Source: CAITZA01 sp937915285
GTDB lineage: Bacteria > Desulfobacterota > Desulfomonilia > Desulfomonilales > Desulfomonilaceae
DNA length: 64,000 nucleotides
Direction of reading: 5' to 3'
Assembly (NCBI GenBank): GCA_036821825.1
Contig: DAISIV010000003.1
Coordinates: 1-64,000, forward strand
The notes below the pieces were generated by a model that saw only the letters and a program-made list of their open reading frames with translations, did no database searches and was not told the origin of the DNA. Positions 8,903-18,290 of the stretch are shown piece by piece. The translations under genes were made by a program, and so were the position numbers. The number at the start of each line of letters is the position of its first letter. The first letter of the stretch is position 1.

Positions 8903-9161
8903 GAAATTCTCCTGACGGATCTTCATCAGTGACCTTTACTGAGTCCACCCTGCTAAACGGTGGTCCCTTCTTAATCCATACCAGTAGTGACTGGACAACT
9001 TCAGGCGCTCCCTCTACCAGGGCTTCTACACTTCCGTCACTGCGGTTTCGGACCCAACCCGTGACACCGAGTCTTTGAGCTGCGGACCTGGTGTGAGCCC
9101 GGAAATTTACACCCTGAACCCTCCCTGAAACTATCACACGACGTCTGACTATAGAGGCCAT
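8853..9161 (-). CDS. acyP: Acylphosphatase
   Basis: Small cytosolic hydrolase of acyl phosphates such as acetyl phosphate. The signature GRVQGVNFRAHTRSAAQ contains the catalytic Arg, and VTGWVRNRSDGSVEALVEG the catalytic Asn. Length about 102 aa is normal. The ATG at 9161 follows GGAG at 8 nt. One deviation is Asn-Phe-Arg where many members have Phe/Tyr-Arg. It overlaps the ChaN-like gene by about 50 bp on the same strand. Confidence 0.93.
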   Translation of the reverse strand: MASIVRRRVIVSGRVQGVNFRAHTRSAAQRLGVTGWVRNRSDGSVEALVEGAPEVVQSLLVWIKKGPPFSRVDSVKVTDEDPSGEFHDFQITFENWEFWRGR

Positions 9162-9258
9162 TCTTAGCTCTCCCGGCAAAATTGGATCCTGTTGTTATCA
9201 AAGCCCGGCAATCCTGAATGAATGATTCGATCCTGCATCCGATTACAGACTGGGGCAT

Positions 9259-11265
9259 TCAGATATCAAGCATCGAGCGAAACTCTTCTTCTGACAGGAC
9301 CTTCACACCTAGGATCCTGGCCTTGTCAATTTTTGAACCAGGATCGTCGCCTGCAACCACGAAATCCGTTTTACGGCTCACTGATCCTGAAACGATTCCA
9401 CCGCTGCCTTCCACCATCGCTTTGGCCTCATTTCTCGGGATAGCAAGAGAACCCGTGAATACGAAGACCTTCCCCGCCAGGGGTTTATCGGATGGTGTCA
9501 ATGGACCAGCAGCTTCAGTTGGAGTGATTCCGGATTCGAACAGTCTGCGTATCATTTCACGATTATGTGGCTCTGCAAAAAAACCTGTCACACTCTGGGC
9601 GACCTCCGGCCCAATTCCCGGGATTCCAATCAACTCCTCGGCCGTCCTGGAAGCGATCGCTTCGATAGAGCCAAATGACGTCACTAACAATCTGGCGACA
9701 TACTCACCGACCAGGGGTATCCCCAGACTAAACAGAAATTTCTGGACAGTCGGCTCTTTAGAGCTTTCTATGGATTTGATCAGATTAGTGGCCGATTTTT
9801 CAGCCATTCTGTCGAGGGATGAGATACTTTCCACGGTGAGCGAATAGATGTCGGCGGGGCTTTTCACAAGTCCTGAATCAACGAACTGGTCAATGATTCT
9901 CGCCCCCATCCCTTCTATGTCCATGGCGTTGCGTGAGGCAAAGTGTTTCAGGGTTTCCTTGATCCTGGCGGAGCATGAAGAATTCATGCACCTTTTTGCG
10001 GCCTGTCCTTGAAGGCGGACAGCTTCCGAGCCACAAGCGGGGCATTCATCGGGCAAGCTGTAGGCCTGGCTTATGGGGTCGCGAAGTTCCGTAATCACCT
10101 TTACTACCTCTGGAATCACATCACCTGCGCGCTGAATGACTACGGTATCACCCTCACGGATGTCCTTCCTGTCAATTTCGTCCTGATTATGCAGAGTGGC
10201 GCGGCTGACCGTTACACCGCCCACACTCACCGGATCCATTATTGCCACCGGCGTCAGCACCCCTGTCCTGCCTACCCCGACCTCTATCCTGATTATTCTG
10301 GTCTGCGCCTGTATCGGCTCGAACTTGAACGCCACAGCCCACCTCGGAGATCGGGACTTGACCCCCAGGTTCAACTGATCCGCCAAAGAATTTACCTTGA
10401 TGACCGCTCCGTCAATTTCGAAAGGTAATTCCTTACGCAGTTCCGTCAATTCCAGAAAGCGCTTTCTGACCCCTTCAATGTTGTTGCACAGCTTTGAGTG
10501 TGTGAGGTTCCCCGGAATGCCCAGGTCTGTCAGCATGTGGAGCAGTTCCTCATGGGTCTGAGGCTCATAACCGACAAGCCTGCCAACACCGTATGCCGCA
10601 AACTTCAGGGGTCGCTGGGCAGTAACCTTGGGATCCAGTTGCCTGATCGAGCCTGCAGAAGCGTTCCTGGGGTTTGCAAAAGAAGTCAATCCCTGTTCAT
10701 CACGCTCCCTGTTGATCCTGTCAAAATCAGCCCTGTTCATGAAAATTTCGCCGCGAACGTCCACCAGTGAAATGTCCGAATATTTGCCGATGAGATCCAG
10801 TTTTAGAGGGATTGCCCTGATTGTTCGTATGTTCAGGGTGACATCCTCTCCTGTCTCACCGTCTCCACGGGTGGATGCAGAATTCAGTATTCCGTTTTCA
10901 TACACCAGTTCTATGGCAACGCCGTCGAGCTTGGGCTCGACCATGTATTCTATGTCGTGTGTCTTGCCCAATAATTTCTTGATGCGCTGGTCAAATTCGA
11001 GGAGTTCATTCTGTTCAAAGATGTTCGAGAGTGACATCATTGGAATGGCGTGACGAATTTGGTCGAATTTCTCGAGCGCCTGACCTCCGACCCTCTGAGT
11101 GGGGGACATCGGCGTGACGAGGTCTGGGTGAAGCTGCTCAAGTTCGAGCAGTCTACGGAAAAGCCTGTCATAGTCTGAATCGCTGATTGCTGGAGAATCA
11201 AGGTTGTAGTAGAGATTGTCATGTTTGCGGATTTCATCCCTGAGACGATCAATCTCCGAAACCAT
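9259..11265 (-). CDS. ligA: NAD-dependent DNA ligase LigA
   Basis: Seals nicks in DNA using NAD. Domains in order: Ia (HDNLYYNLDSPAISDSDYDRL), adenylation with the catalytic Lys in EPKLDGVA, OB fold, four-Cys zinc finger (CPACGS...CMNSSC), helix-hairpin-helix (IPGIGPEVAQSV) and C-terminal BRCT (LAGKVFVFTGSLAIPRNEAK). The ATG at 11265 gives 668 aa and places the lysine at 112, close to the E. coli enzyme (671 aa, Lys115). The longer start at 11391 would lie inside the upstream gene's terminator. Ordinary housekeeping gene. Confidence 0.97.
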   Translation of the reverse strand: MVSEIDRLRDEIRKHDNLYYNLDSPAISDSDYDRLFRRLLELEQLHPDLVTPMSPTQRVGGQALEKFDQIRHAIPMMSLSNIFEQNELLEFDQRIKKLLGKTHDIEYMVEPKLDGVAIELVYENGILNSASTRGDGETGEDVTLNIRTIRAIPLKLDLIGKYSDISLVDVRGEIFMNRADFDRINRERDEQGLTSFANPRNASAGSIRQLDPKVTAQRPLKFAAYGVGRLVGYEPQTHEELLHMLTDLGIPGNLTHSKLCNNIEGVRKRFLELTELRKELPFEIDGAVIKVNSLADQLNLGVKSRSPRWAVAFKFEPIQAQTRIIRIEVGVGRTGVLTPVAIMDPVSVGGVTVSRATLHNQDEIDRKDIREGDTVVIQRAGDVIPEVVKVITELRDPISQAYSLPDECPACGSEAVRLQGQAAKRCMNSSCSARIKETLKHFASRNAMDIEGMGARIIDQFVDSGLVKSPADIYSLTVESISSLDRMAEKSATNLIKSIESSKEPTVQKFLFSLGIPLVGEYVARLLVTSFGSIEAIASRTAEELIGIPGIGPEVAQSVTGFFAEPHNREMIRRLFESGITPTEAAGPLTPSDKPLAGKVFVFTGSLAIPRNEAKAMVEGSGGIVSGSVSRKTDFVVAGDDPGSKIDKARILGVKVLSEEEFRSMLDI

Positions 11266-11360
11266 TTCCCCGCGCTCCCGATTGTCATCTGCGTTATTTT
11301 TCATGTTCCGGTTTGTGTTGATAGAATATGGATATAAAATTTGTCCTGGCGCTTTCATGA

Positions 11361-11388
11361 AAAAAAGCGGCCCAGATGGGGCCGCTTC
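11361..11388 (-). terminator. Intrinsic terminator of the LEA14-like gene
   Basis: A 9-bp stem (11365-11373 with 11379-11387) is followed on the minus strand by seven T residues (11367-11361, partly in the stem). It lies between the stop codon of the secreted LEA14-like gene and ligA and separates the two transcription units. Confidence 0.85.
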
Positions 11389-11442
11389 CAATACTAGATT
11401 ATTCCAGACTTCAAGACAACAGGACTTAGCCTGGATTCTTTC

Positions 11443-12036
11443 CTAATTCTTTTTCTCAAACTTTCCGACGAAAACCGATCTTATCTCTTTGTCTTTTTCT
11501 GTTTTGAAAAGAGCAGTTCCACCGACTACTTCGATCGGAAACGAAAAATCACCAATGCTATCCCACCACTTCTTGGTAATGGCTCCGGCTGAAACCTTCA
11601 TTTCCTTTAGCTTCTCAACGTTTCCTGCGCCTACACTAAGACTGCCGATGGTGGGAAGTGTTTCGTTTGTAACGACTACGCGGACCTGATTGGACTTTCC
11701 TCCGGGGATCCATGAATCTTCATAATAAAAGGCCGTGTTGACCTCAAATCCCTCAAACAATGTGGAGAAAGTCATTTCGTCGAGCATGAGGGGCTCTTTG
11801 TTGGGGTTCTTGATATTGAAAATATAGGCGAGGTTCAGGATTGCTCCGGCTGCAAGCTCCTTGCCGGGCTCCTTCTCATTCTTGTATTCTATCCTCGGTT
11901 TTACAAAGAAAGGCTGTATACTGGCCACATCAACGCGCTCCAGAGTAATGACAGGAGCTTCCAGGGCAAAAACGGACGACACCACAAATGCACAGGCGAT
12001 AAAACAGAATACCGCCGCAACTACTGCTTTCTTCAT
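11443..12036 (-). CDS. Secreted LEA14/WHy-like protein
   Basis: 197-residue exported protein. A clear signal peptide (MKKAVVAAVFCFIACAFVVS, cleavage near VFA-LE) precedes an all-beta domain. The segment NLAYIFNIKNPNKEPLMLDE followed by FYYEDSWIPGGKSNQVRVVV resembles the water-stress WHy/LEA14 fold, in which an N-P pair follows the first strand. This is a weak similarity judged by eye. GGAGG lies just upstream of the ATG. It has its own terminator, and the liv operon ends upstream of it, so it may be monocistronic. Confidence 0.6.
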   Translation of the reverse strand: MKKAVVAAVFCFIACAFVVSSVFALEAPVITLERVDVASIQPFFVKPRIEYKNEKEPGKELAAGAILNLAYIFNIKNPNKEPLMLDEMTFSTLFEGFEVNTAFYYEDSWIPGGKSNQVRVVVTNETLPTIGSLSVGAGNVEKLKEMKVSAGAITKKWWDSIGDFSFPIEVVGGTALFKTEKDKEIRSVFVGKFEKKN

Positions 12037-12064
12037 CTTTTTTCCTCCACCTTTTGGGGGCAGT

Positions 12065-12871
12065 CTAGGATAGCCATCTCTTTCGCCGTTTATAATGCTT
12101 TATTTCACGAAAACTCTTACGCCCGCCAACATCAGTAAGTCCCAGATAAAAATCACGAATATCGGGGTTTTCCTTGAGCTTTTCGGAGGTGTCATCCATC
12201 ACTATCCTGCCGTTCTCCATGACGTAAGCGTAAGGAGCCACTGTCAGCGCAAGCTTTACGTTCTGCTCAACAAGGAGGATAGGAATTTTTTCTTCCTTGT
12301 TGAGTCTCTGGATTATCTCAAATATCTCTTTTATAAGTAGAGGAGCCAACCCCATTGAGGGTTCATCGAGCAACATTAGTTTCGGCTGGGCCATCATTGC
12401 CCTTCCTATAACGCACATCTGCTGCTCACCACCGCTGATGAAACCAGCCTGAACATTTCGGCGCTCCCTCAGCCGCCGAAAGTAATGATAGACCATGTCG
12501 AGTCTTTCCTTGAGACCGCTTGGCCTCAAATGACCACCAACCATGAGGTTTTCCTCCACGGTAAGGTGTTCAAAAACGCGACGGCCCTCAATGATCTGGA
12601 ATATTCCCCTCTTGGATATTTGTTCGGCGGGAAGTTTGTGTATTCTCTCTCCCATGAACTCTATGCTGCCGTCAGTAACCTGTCCGTCTTCGTGGTTGAG
12701 AAGTCCGGATATCGCCTTCAGGGTCGTACTCTTACCGGCCCCGTTGGCGCCTAGAAGGGCTACAATGCTGCCTTGAGGAACCTCAATCGAAACTCCCTTG
12801 AGGACGAGGATTACTTCGTGATACCTGACCTCAATGTTATTTATCTTCAGAATACTGTTATTTTCAGCCAC
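12065..12871 (-). CDS. livF: Branched-chain amino acid-type ABC transporter ATPase LivF
   Basis: Second ATPase of a HAAT-type importer. Walker A GANGAGKST, Q-loop region, signature ISGGEQQM, Walker B LMLLDEPSMGLAP and H-loop region ILLVEQNVKLAL are all present. It carries the LivF-typical SKRGIFQIIEGRRVFEHLTV segment. Last gene of the liv operon, after the binding protein. Substrate may be branched-chain amino acids or organic acids; the neighbouring leucine-type catabolic genes favour the former. Confidence 0.92.
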   Translation of the reverse strand: MAENNSILKINNIEVRYHEVILVLKGVSIEVPQGSIVALLGANGAGKSTTLKAISGLLNHEDGQVTDGSIEFMGERIHKLPAEQISKRGIFQIIEGRRVFEHLTVEENLMVGGHLRPSGLKERLDMVYHYFRRLRERRNVQAGFISGGEQQMCVIGRAMMAQPKLMLLDEPSMGLAPLLIKEIFEIIQRLNKEEKIPILLVEQNVKLALTVAPYAYVMENGRIVMDDTSEKLKENPDIRDFYLGLTDVGGRKSFREIKHYKRRKRWLS

Positions 12872-12962
12872 GGCAAACTCCCCTTCCAGGCATTTTTACG
12901 ATTCCCGGCGTTAGCGGGCACATTCTATTTGGGGGCCATTTCAGACCCCTTTGAGTGTCAAA

Positions 12963-14216
12963 TTACCAGCCTAACCATTTGGGCCATTCTTGCGGGAATT
13001 TTTCCTTCATGTCGACCTTGTCGAACAGCACTATCTTCTCATCCTTGATTGTATAGAGGGTAGCGACTGGTGTTGGCCTGTGGTCCTTGTCAGTTATAGT
13101 GTAGGGGCCGACACCGAGAGCGTTCTTGGTGTTGAAGGGATACCAGTCCCTGAGGGACTCAAGAGCCGCCTTGATTGCGGGACCATCCAGCTTACCCTGT
13201 TTGTCTGCAATCCCCAATCCTGCAACGGCCAGAGAAACTTTCAGCCAGCCCTGGACGGTTCTGATGTCTCTCTTGTCCTCGGATACACCGGGATTGACTT
13301 TCTTGGCGTATTCACGGACCTTATCCAACATCGGATAGTCCATCTCCAGGAATGCGCATGAGGCAGCGCCTATGGTGCCTTCACCCGCTTTTCCGGTGAT
13401 CCTCACAAGATTCTTGTCAATTCCCCAGTTGTTGGTCAGGTGATCCGCCTCGAATTTCAGGGCATAGGCGTCCTTGATGGCTGTGGCGACCGACATGGCT
13501 GTGTTTCCATGCCACACTACATTTGCCCCTGTTTCCTTGGCCGCAAGAACCTGGCTCTTGGCGTCCAGAGCTGTCAGGGAAACGTCCTGATCCTTCTCCA
13601 CTTCAATACCGAGAATTTTCGCCTGATCCTTGATGGCCTTTATAGGAGCGCTGGAATATGGGGAAGCGAACATGTAGAAACATACCAGCTTCGGCTTTGT
13701 CCCCTTTTCCCTTAATGCCTTCCACTTGTCGCTCTTGAGCCAGACCTTCTCGTACCAGGAGGTCAGGGCTGCCCTGGCATTGGTGGAATAGTCTGTGCTG
13801 TAAATGAAGTTGTACGGAGTTTTTGTGGGATCACATAGATGACCCGACAGGGAGTCGGATACTGTAACCATCTTGTCCTTGTTGACGGTAGGTGAAAGGG
13901 CCTCGGTGTCTCCGGTTCCCCACTGGAGCAGAAGCTGAATCTTGTCGGAGTCACGGAAACGTTTGTAAATCGTTATGGCCTCCGGAACCCGGTAACCATA
14001 GTCAAACAGGAAAAGTTTGATCTTCTTTCCGTTAATTCCTCCGTTGTCGTTTATGTAGGTAACGCATTCTCTCACACCAAGGGCAGCATCCTTACCCACA
14101 TCCGAAGTTGCTCCAGTCAGGTCGTTTATAGAGCCGATCTTTATCTCCTCGGCTGCATAAGCGACTGAGCAAACCAGAGTGAATACCAAGCCAAGAAACA
14201 GAATCCTCTTGCTCAT
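12963..14216 (-). CDS. ABC transporter substrate-binding protein (LivJ-like)
   Basis: Periplasmic type I binding protein of the liv-type importer. Signal peptide MSKRILFLGLVFTLVCSVAYA is followed by EIKIGSINDLTGATSDVGKDAALGVRECVTYINDNGGINGKKI (shown here only to mark the family's first lobe). The 417-aa length matches the Peripla_BP_6 class. GGAGG precedes the ATG. It sits between livM and livF. Ligand cannot be read from sequence. Confidence 0.9.
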   Translation of the reverse strand: MSKRILFLGLVFTLVCSVAYAAEEIKIGSINDLTGATSDVGKDAALGVRECVTYINDNGGINGKKIKLFLFDYGYRVPEAITIYKRFRDSDKIQLLLQWGTGDTEALSPTVNKDKMVTVSDSLSGHLCDPTKTPYNFIYSTDYSTNARAALTSWYEKVWLKSDKWKALREKGTKPKLVCFYMFASPYSSAPIKAIKDQAKILGIEVEKDQDVSLTALDAKSQVLAAKETGANVVWHGNTAMSVATAIKDAYALKFEADHLTNNWGIDKNLVRITGKAGEGTIGAASCAFLEMDYPMLDKVREYAKKVNPGVSEDKRDIRTVQGWLKVSLAVAGLGIADKQGKLDGPAIKAALESLRDWYPFNTKNALGVGPYTITDKDHRPTPVATLYTIKDEKIVLFDKVDMKEKFPQEWPKWLGW

Positions 14217-14304
14217 TTTAAACCTCCTCGTTTTTAATGAACATCTTTTTGCGTACTGACATCAAGGTCTCCCGCATGCCCCACTTTCTTGCGGACAGAC
14301 GCTA

Positions 14305-15426
14305 TTATTTGCCAGTGTAAGAAAATGGCCACAGGTTAAAATAGTTTTTCAACTGCCAGTATCTGTAACTCAAGCCGTTTGGTTCATAGATGAGAAAGAA
14401 GATTATTGCCAATCCGAATGCCGACTCCTTGAAAAATATGATCTTGGTGGTTACCCATCCGATTTCCGGATAGGACGTCATTACGATGTCCGATATCCCC
14501 ATAACGCTCATTTCGAGCAACTTGAAAATGATTACAACAAAGGCCGACCCAAAGACTATTCCCTGAAGGCTTCCAACTCCTCCGATCAAAATTATGCCTA
14601 CCCATAGAAGAGAGTAGAACCACTCATAATGTTCCGGACTCACAAAAAACAAGGCGCTGATCCAGAACGCTCCGGCAATACCTGCAAAGAAACCGGCAAC
14701 GAAGAAGGCCAGCAACTTGTAGCCCACTATGTTGACTCCCATGGTCTCGGCGGCAATGTCGTTATCCCGAATGGCTATCCAGGCCCTCCCTATCTTTGAC
14801 CTGAGAAGATTTCCCATGCCCAGCATGCACAAAATAACCAGCACAGCAGAGAAATAGTAAATCTTGGTGTCATCATCAATTAGCCAGGGGCCGATTTTGA
14901 TTAGCCCTGGGGGAAGCGCAAAGGATTGGCCACGACCTCCGATCTGACTCACATACTGGGTTATCACCAGCGGAACGGTTATCCACTGAGCCGCCATGGT
15001 GGTCATGATCAGATAGAACCCCTTTACCCGCGCCGAGGGTAACCCGAAAAGCACTGACCAGATTGCAGCGGTAAATCCGGCGCAAATTATGCTGATTGGA
15101 TAGACCAGGCCTGCATCCACCATGAACTGCGGCCATGGTATGAACAGAACCATCATGGCGCTGGTGTAGCCGCCAACTGCCACAAAAGCAGCATGCCCGA
15201 GAGTTATCTGACCACAGTATCCCACCAGTAACTGAACACCGAGGGCCGCCAGGATATAATAGTTGATCGTGTAAAAAACGCTCAACCATTCAGAAGCAAT
15301 AATGTGAGGTAAAGCGACGATCACCACCAGCATGAAGATCATTTTGGCCTTTATGAAAGGCGTTCTCCACCACTTCTGATCATCAAGGTAAGACTCAAAA
15401 TACTGCCCGCATGGAAGATAACTCAT
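14305..15426 (-). CDS. livM: ABC transporter permease LivM
   Basis: Inner-membrane permease of the liv-type importer, about nine or ten hydrophobic helices. The conserved LVGYCGQITLGHAAFVAVGG and the cytoplasmic EAA-like loop GRAWIAIRDNDIAAETMGVN mark LivM. An N-terminal extension of about 25 polar residues precedes the first helix. The gene starts 3 nt after the livH stop codon, so they are translated together. Confidence 0.94.
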   Translation of the reverse strand: MSYLPCGQYFESYLDDQKWWRTPFIKAKMIFMLVVIVALPHIIASEWLSVFYTINYYILAALGVQLLVGYCGQITLGHAAFVAVGGYTSAMMVLFIPWPQFMVDAGLVYPISIICAGFTAAIWSVLFGLPSARVKGFYLIMTTMAAQWITVPLVITQYVSQIGGRGQSFALPPGLIKIGPWLIDDDTKIYYFSAVLVILCMLGMGNLLRSKIGRAWIAIRDNDIAAETMGVNIVGYKLLAFFVAGFFAGIAGAFWISALFFVSPEHYEWFYSLLWVGIILIGGVGSLQGIVFGSAFVVIIFKLLEMSVMGISDIVMTSYPEIGWVTTKIIFFKESAFGLAIIFFLIYEPNGLSYRYWQLKNYFNLWPFSYTGK

Positions 15427-15429
15427 GGA

Positions 15430-16335
15430 TTAAACCCTCTCTATCCTTTCCCAGCCCCACAGACCATAAGGTTTGAACAGTAGGAAAATTACCATGAAAA
15501 TAAAAGGCGCAATTTCCTTGATCCCTCCAGGAAAATAAAAGTCAAGGTAACCACCGGTAAGGTTTTGTAGTATCCCGATGGTAATGCCTCCGACGATGGC
15601 GCCAGGGATCGAATTGAGGCCGCCAAAGACAACGACCGGTAGGACCAGCAAGCCCAGACCGCTTACCGAGTAATTCAGACCATTGATGTTTCCAAGCAGG
15701 GTACCGCCAACCCCTGCAGCCATGAACGCAATCGCCCAAGCCAACGCATAGACAAATTTGGCGCTGACACCCAACGAGAGCGCAGCCATTTCATCATCAG
15801 CGCAAGCCTGCATCGACAGTCCCCATCTGGTGTACTTGAAGAAACTGACAAAAACGACCATCAATACCATTGCGGCTATGAAACTCCAGAGATAAACAGA
15901 GCCGACTGTCACGCCGAGGAATACTATTGGTTCAATCGAGAAAATTCGCGGCATGAAAACCTGGGTATCGGTGTCCCAGATTATGAAGACCATCCCCTTG
16001 AAGAAGAACGACAAACCGACGGTCACCATGATCACTGCAAGTATCGGCTCACCGATCATCTTTCTCAGGAAGATGCGCTCTGTAAGCAATCCCAGAATCA
16101 ACCCCACTACCATTGTCCCTATCAACGCCACCACAAAGGCCGTGTTCACCGGCATAAATGTGATAAACTTCTGGTAGAGGCCCAGGCAAACGTAGCCTCC
16201 TATCATGGTTAGTTCGCCCATAGCCAGGTTGAGAACCCCGGAGCATTTGTAAATAAGAACCCATCCCAAGGCAACCAGGGCAAAAATAGAACCAAGCATT
16301 ATCCCTGTCACTACTAGTTGCAGAAAGAGGTCCAT
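15430..16335 (-). CDS. livH: ABC transporter permease LivH
   Basis: Inner-membrane permease partner of LivM. It has about eight helices, the opening GIMLGSIFALVALGWVLIYK, the motif LNLAMGELTMIGGYV, and the coupling loop FKYTRWGLSMQACADDEMAA. The ATG overlaps the preceding acyl-CoA ligase stop codon as TAATG, which ties the ligase into the transporter operon. Confidence 0.94.
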   Translation of the reverse strand: MDLFLQLVVTGIMLGSIFALVALGWVLIYKCSGVLNLAMGELTMIGGYVCLGLYQKFITFMPVNTAFVVALIGTMVVGLILGLLTERIFLRKMIGEPILAVIMVTVGLSFFFKGMVFIIWDTDTQVFMPRIFSIEPIVFLGVTVGSVYLWSFIAAMVLMVVFVSFFKYTRWGLSMQACADDEMAALSLGVSAKFVYALAWAIAFMAAGVGGTLLGNINGLNYSVSGLGLLVLPVVVFGGLNSIPGAIVGGITIGILQNLTGGYLDFYFPGGIKEIAPFIFMVIFLLFKPYGLWGWERIERV

Positions 16336-18290
16336 TACTTCTTTCCTCCTTCCTTGACGTCCTGAATTCTGATGTCCGCCTTGATCTCAATGACGCGACC
16401 GTCTTCATAGGTGATGTTGGTCTCCATGTGCAATATTTCAGTTGTTGAGTATAAAGCGTCTATGATGTCCTTGTATCGGTTCTCTACAAAAGCCCTCCTG
16501 ATCTTCCTGGTTCTTGTCAATTCATCGTCATCCGCATCGAATTCCTTGTAAAGATTGGCGAACCTGGTGATCTTTGCGGCATCTGGAACCGACCTGTTCA
16601 CATCCCCGAGGGAACGCATGATCAGGTCGTAGACTTGAGGTATCTGAGATAGCTCGGTGTAGCTGGTGTAGTTGATGCCCTGGTCTTCCGCCCATTTGCC
16701 CACTGTATTGTAATCAATACACACTATCGCAACTACATAAGGCCGCTTGTGGCCGACTATAAGGGCATCCTTGATGTATGGGCTGAACTTGAGCCTGGCC
16801 TCGAGGAACTGGGGTGAAAATTTCCTGTTATCGCTCAGGATCATGATGTCTTTGGAGCGGTCGAACACTACCAGATGGCCGTCTTCATCTATGAAGCCGG
16901 TGTCACCTGAATAGAGCCATCCGTCCTTGAGGGCCTTTTGCGTCTCTTCCGGCATCTTGTAGTAGCCCACAAACACCGAGGGGCTCTTCGATAGTATCTC
17001 GTCATCCTCTCCAATCATGATTTCAGTCTCAGGAATCGGGGTGCCTACGGTGTCGAACTTGATGTCATCATCACGGTGAACTACCGAGATTCCAGCTATT
17101 TCCGTCTGTCCGTAAATCTGTTTGAGGTTGACGCCTATGGCATGGAAGAACCTGAAATGGTCAGGACCCATGGCAGCTCCACCTGTGTAGGCGTGTCGCA
17201 CCCTGCTGAGGCCCAAGTGATCCCTGATCTTTGAAAACAGCATTTTTTCAGAGAAGAATCTCAGTATCTTCCAATGGATAGGAACGGACTTCTTTTCGAA
17301 TTTCAGTTCGGCCGTGTGATAGCCTACTTTCATTCCCCATTCGTAAATTTTACGCTTTAGCCACGACGCGTCCAGATGCTTTACCTGAACTGTTCGCGTG
17401 AACTGTTCATACAGTCGAGGCGGAGCGAACATGACGTGGGGGCCTATTTCCCGGACATTGGCCTGAGCGACTTCCGGCTCCTCCGGGAAGTTGATTGTGT
17501 AGCCAACCTGAAGTCCGCAAGATATGGACATCATCTGCTCACCAATCCATGCAAAAGGCAAATACGAAACGAAATCGTCCGAGGGAGTGCATGGATCAAC
17601 TCTCATGAGGTTCTGCCCCATGGTGAGCATATTGTAGTGAGTCAACAGCGCCCCTTTGGGGAGGGATGTAGTTCCTGATGTATAGAAAAGCAGGCATACA
17701 TCGTCGCCTTTGCTCTTTTCAATCAGACTGTCGAAAAGGTTGGGCTCGCTCGCGGCCTTCTTGCGGCCAAGCTCCATCACCTCATCAAGGCTAATAAGCA
17801 TCGGGTCATCGTAATGGCGCATACCCTTGGGATCGTCCCAAATAATTTTTTTCAGTTTAGGGCAACTGTCCCTTATGGCAAGCGCCTTATCAACCTCCTC
17901 CTGACCTTCCGCCACGTAGAATTTCGAATCAGAATGATCGACGATGTATTTTACCTCGTCCATCAAACAGTCCTGAAATAGCCAGACCCCCACTCCTCCA
18001 GCGCACATGGCCGCCATTTCGGTCCATAGCGCCTCTGGACGGTTGTCACCTATCATTATGACCTTGTCACCTTCTTCCAGGCCAAGGCTCACCAGACCAA
18101 GAGTTATGTCCCTCACATTGTCAAGGTACTGCTTCCAAGTGACTGGACACCAGATGCCAAACTCCTTCTCCCTCATGGCGACCTTGGCATCCCCATACTT
18201 CTGGCACTGTCTCACTAAGAGTTTCGGTAAGGTAAGGTCCTTAGTGATTTCAATTTCGCCTTTAAAACCTGGATCACCTGCGGCTGACAT
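16335..18290 (-). CDS. Long-chain-type acyl-CoA synthetase in the liv operon
   Basis: AMP-forming acyl-CoA ligase of the large bacterial family related to ACSBG/FadD15. P-loop LFYTSGTTSLPKGALLTHYN, A5 region YGQTEIAG, A8 YSGDTGFIDEDGHLVVFDRS, and a catalytic lysine in ELTRTRKIRR are present. Length 651 aa is typical. It overlaps livG by 17 nt and livH by 1 nt, so it is an integral operon member. It may activate an acid brought in by the transporter or a branched-chain acid; the substrate is not evident. Confidence 0.9.
   Translation of the reverse strand: MSAAGDPGFKGEIEITKDLTLPKLLVRQCQKYGDAKVAMREKEFGIWCPVTWKQYLDNVRDITLGLVSLGLEEGDKVIMIGDNRPEALWTEMAAMCAGGVGVWLFQDCLMDEVKYIVDHSDSKFYVAEGQEEVDKALAIRDSCPKLKKIIWDDPKGMRHYDDPMLISLDEVMELGRKKAASEPNLFDSLIEKSKGDDVCLLFYTSGTTSLPKGALLTHYNMLTMGQNLMRVDPCTPSDDFVSYLPFAWIGEQMMSISCGLQVGYTINFPEEPEVAQANVREIGPHVMFAPPRLYEQFTRTVQVKHLDASWLKRKIYEWGMKVGYHTAELKFEKKSVPIHWKILRFFSEKMLFSKIRDHLGLSRVRHAYTGGAAMGPDHFRFFHAIGVNLKQIYGQTEIAGISVVHRDDDIKFDTVGTPIPETEIMIGEDDEILSKSPSVFVGYYKMPEETQKALKDGWLYSGDTGFIDEDGHLVVFDRSKDIMILSDNRKFSPQFLEARLKFSPYIKDALIVGHKRPYVVAIVCIDYNTVGKWAEDQGINYTSYTELSQIPQVYDLIMRSLGDVNRSVPDAAKITRFANLYKEFDADDDELTRTRKIRRAFVENRYKDIIDALYSTTEILHMETNITYEDGRVIEIKADIRIQDVKEGGKK

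Noticed and set aside
9218..9847. 209-codon plus-strand ORF
   Set aside because: It lies antisense inside ligA, which has clear domains; it has no family features.
11304..11391. Longer LigA N-terminus
   Set aside because: It overlaps an intrinsic terminator and extends past the conserved start; the 668-aa form matches the family.
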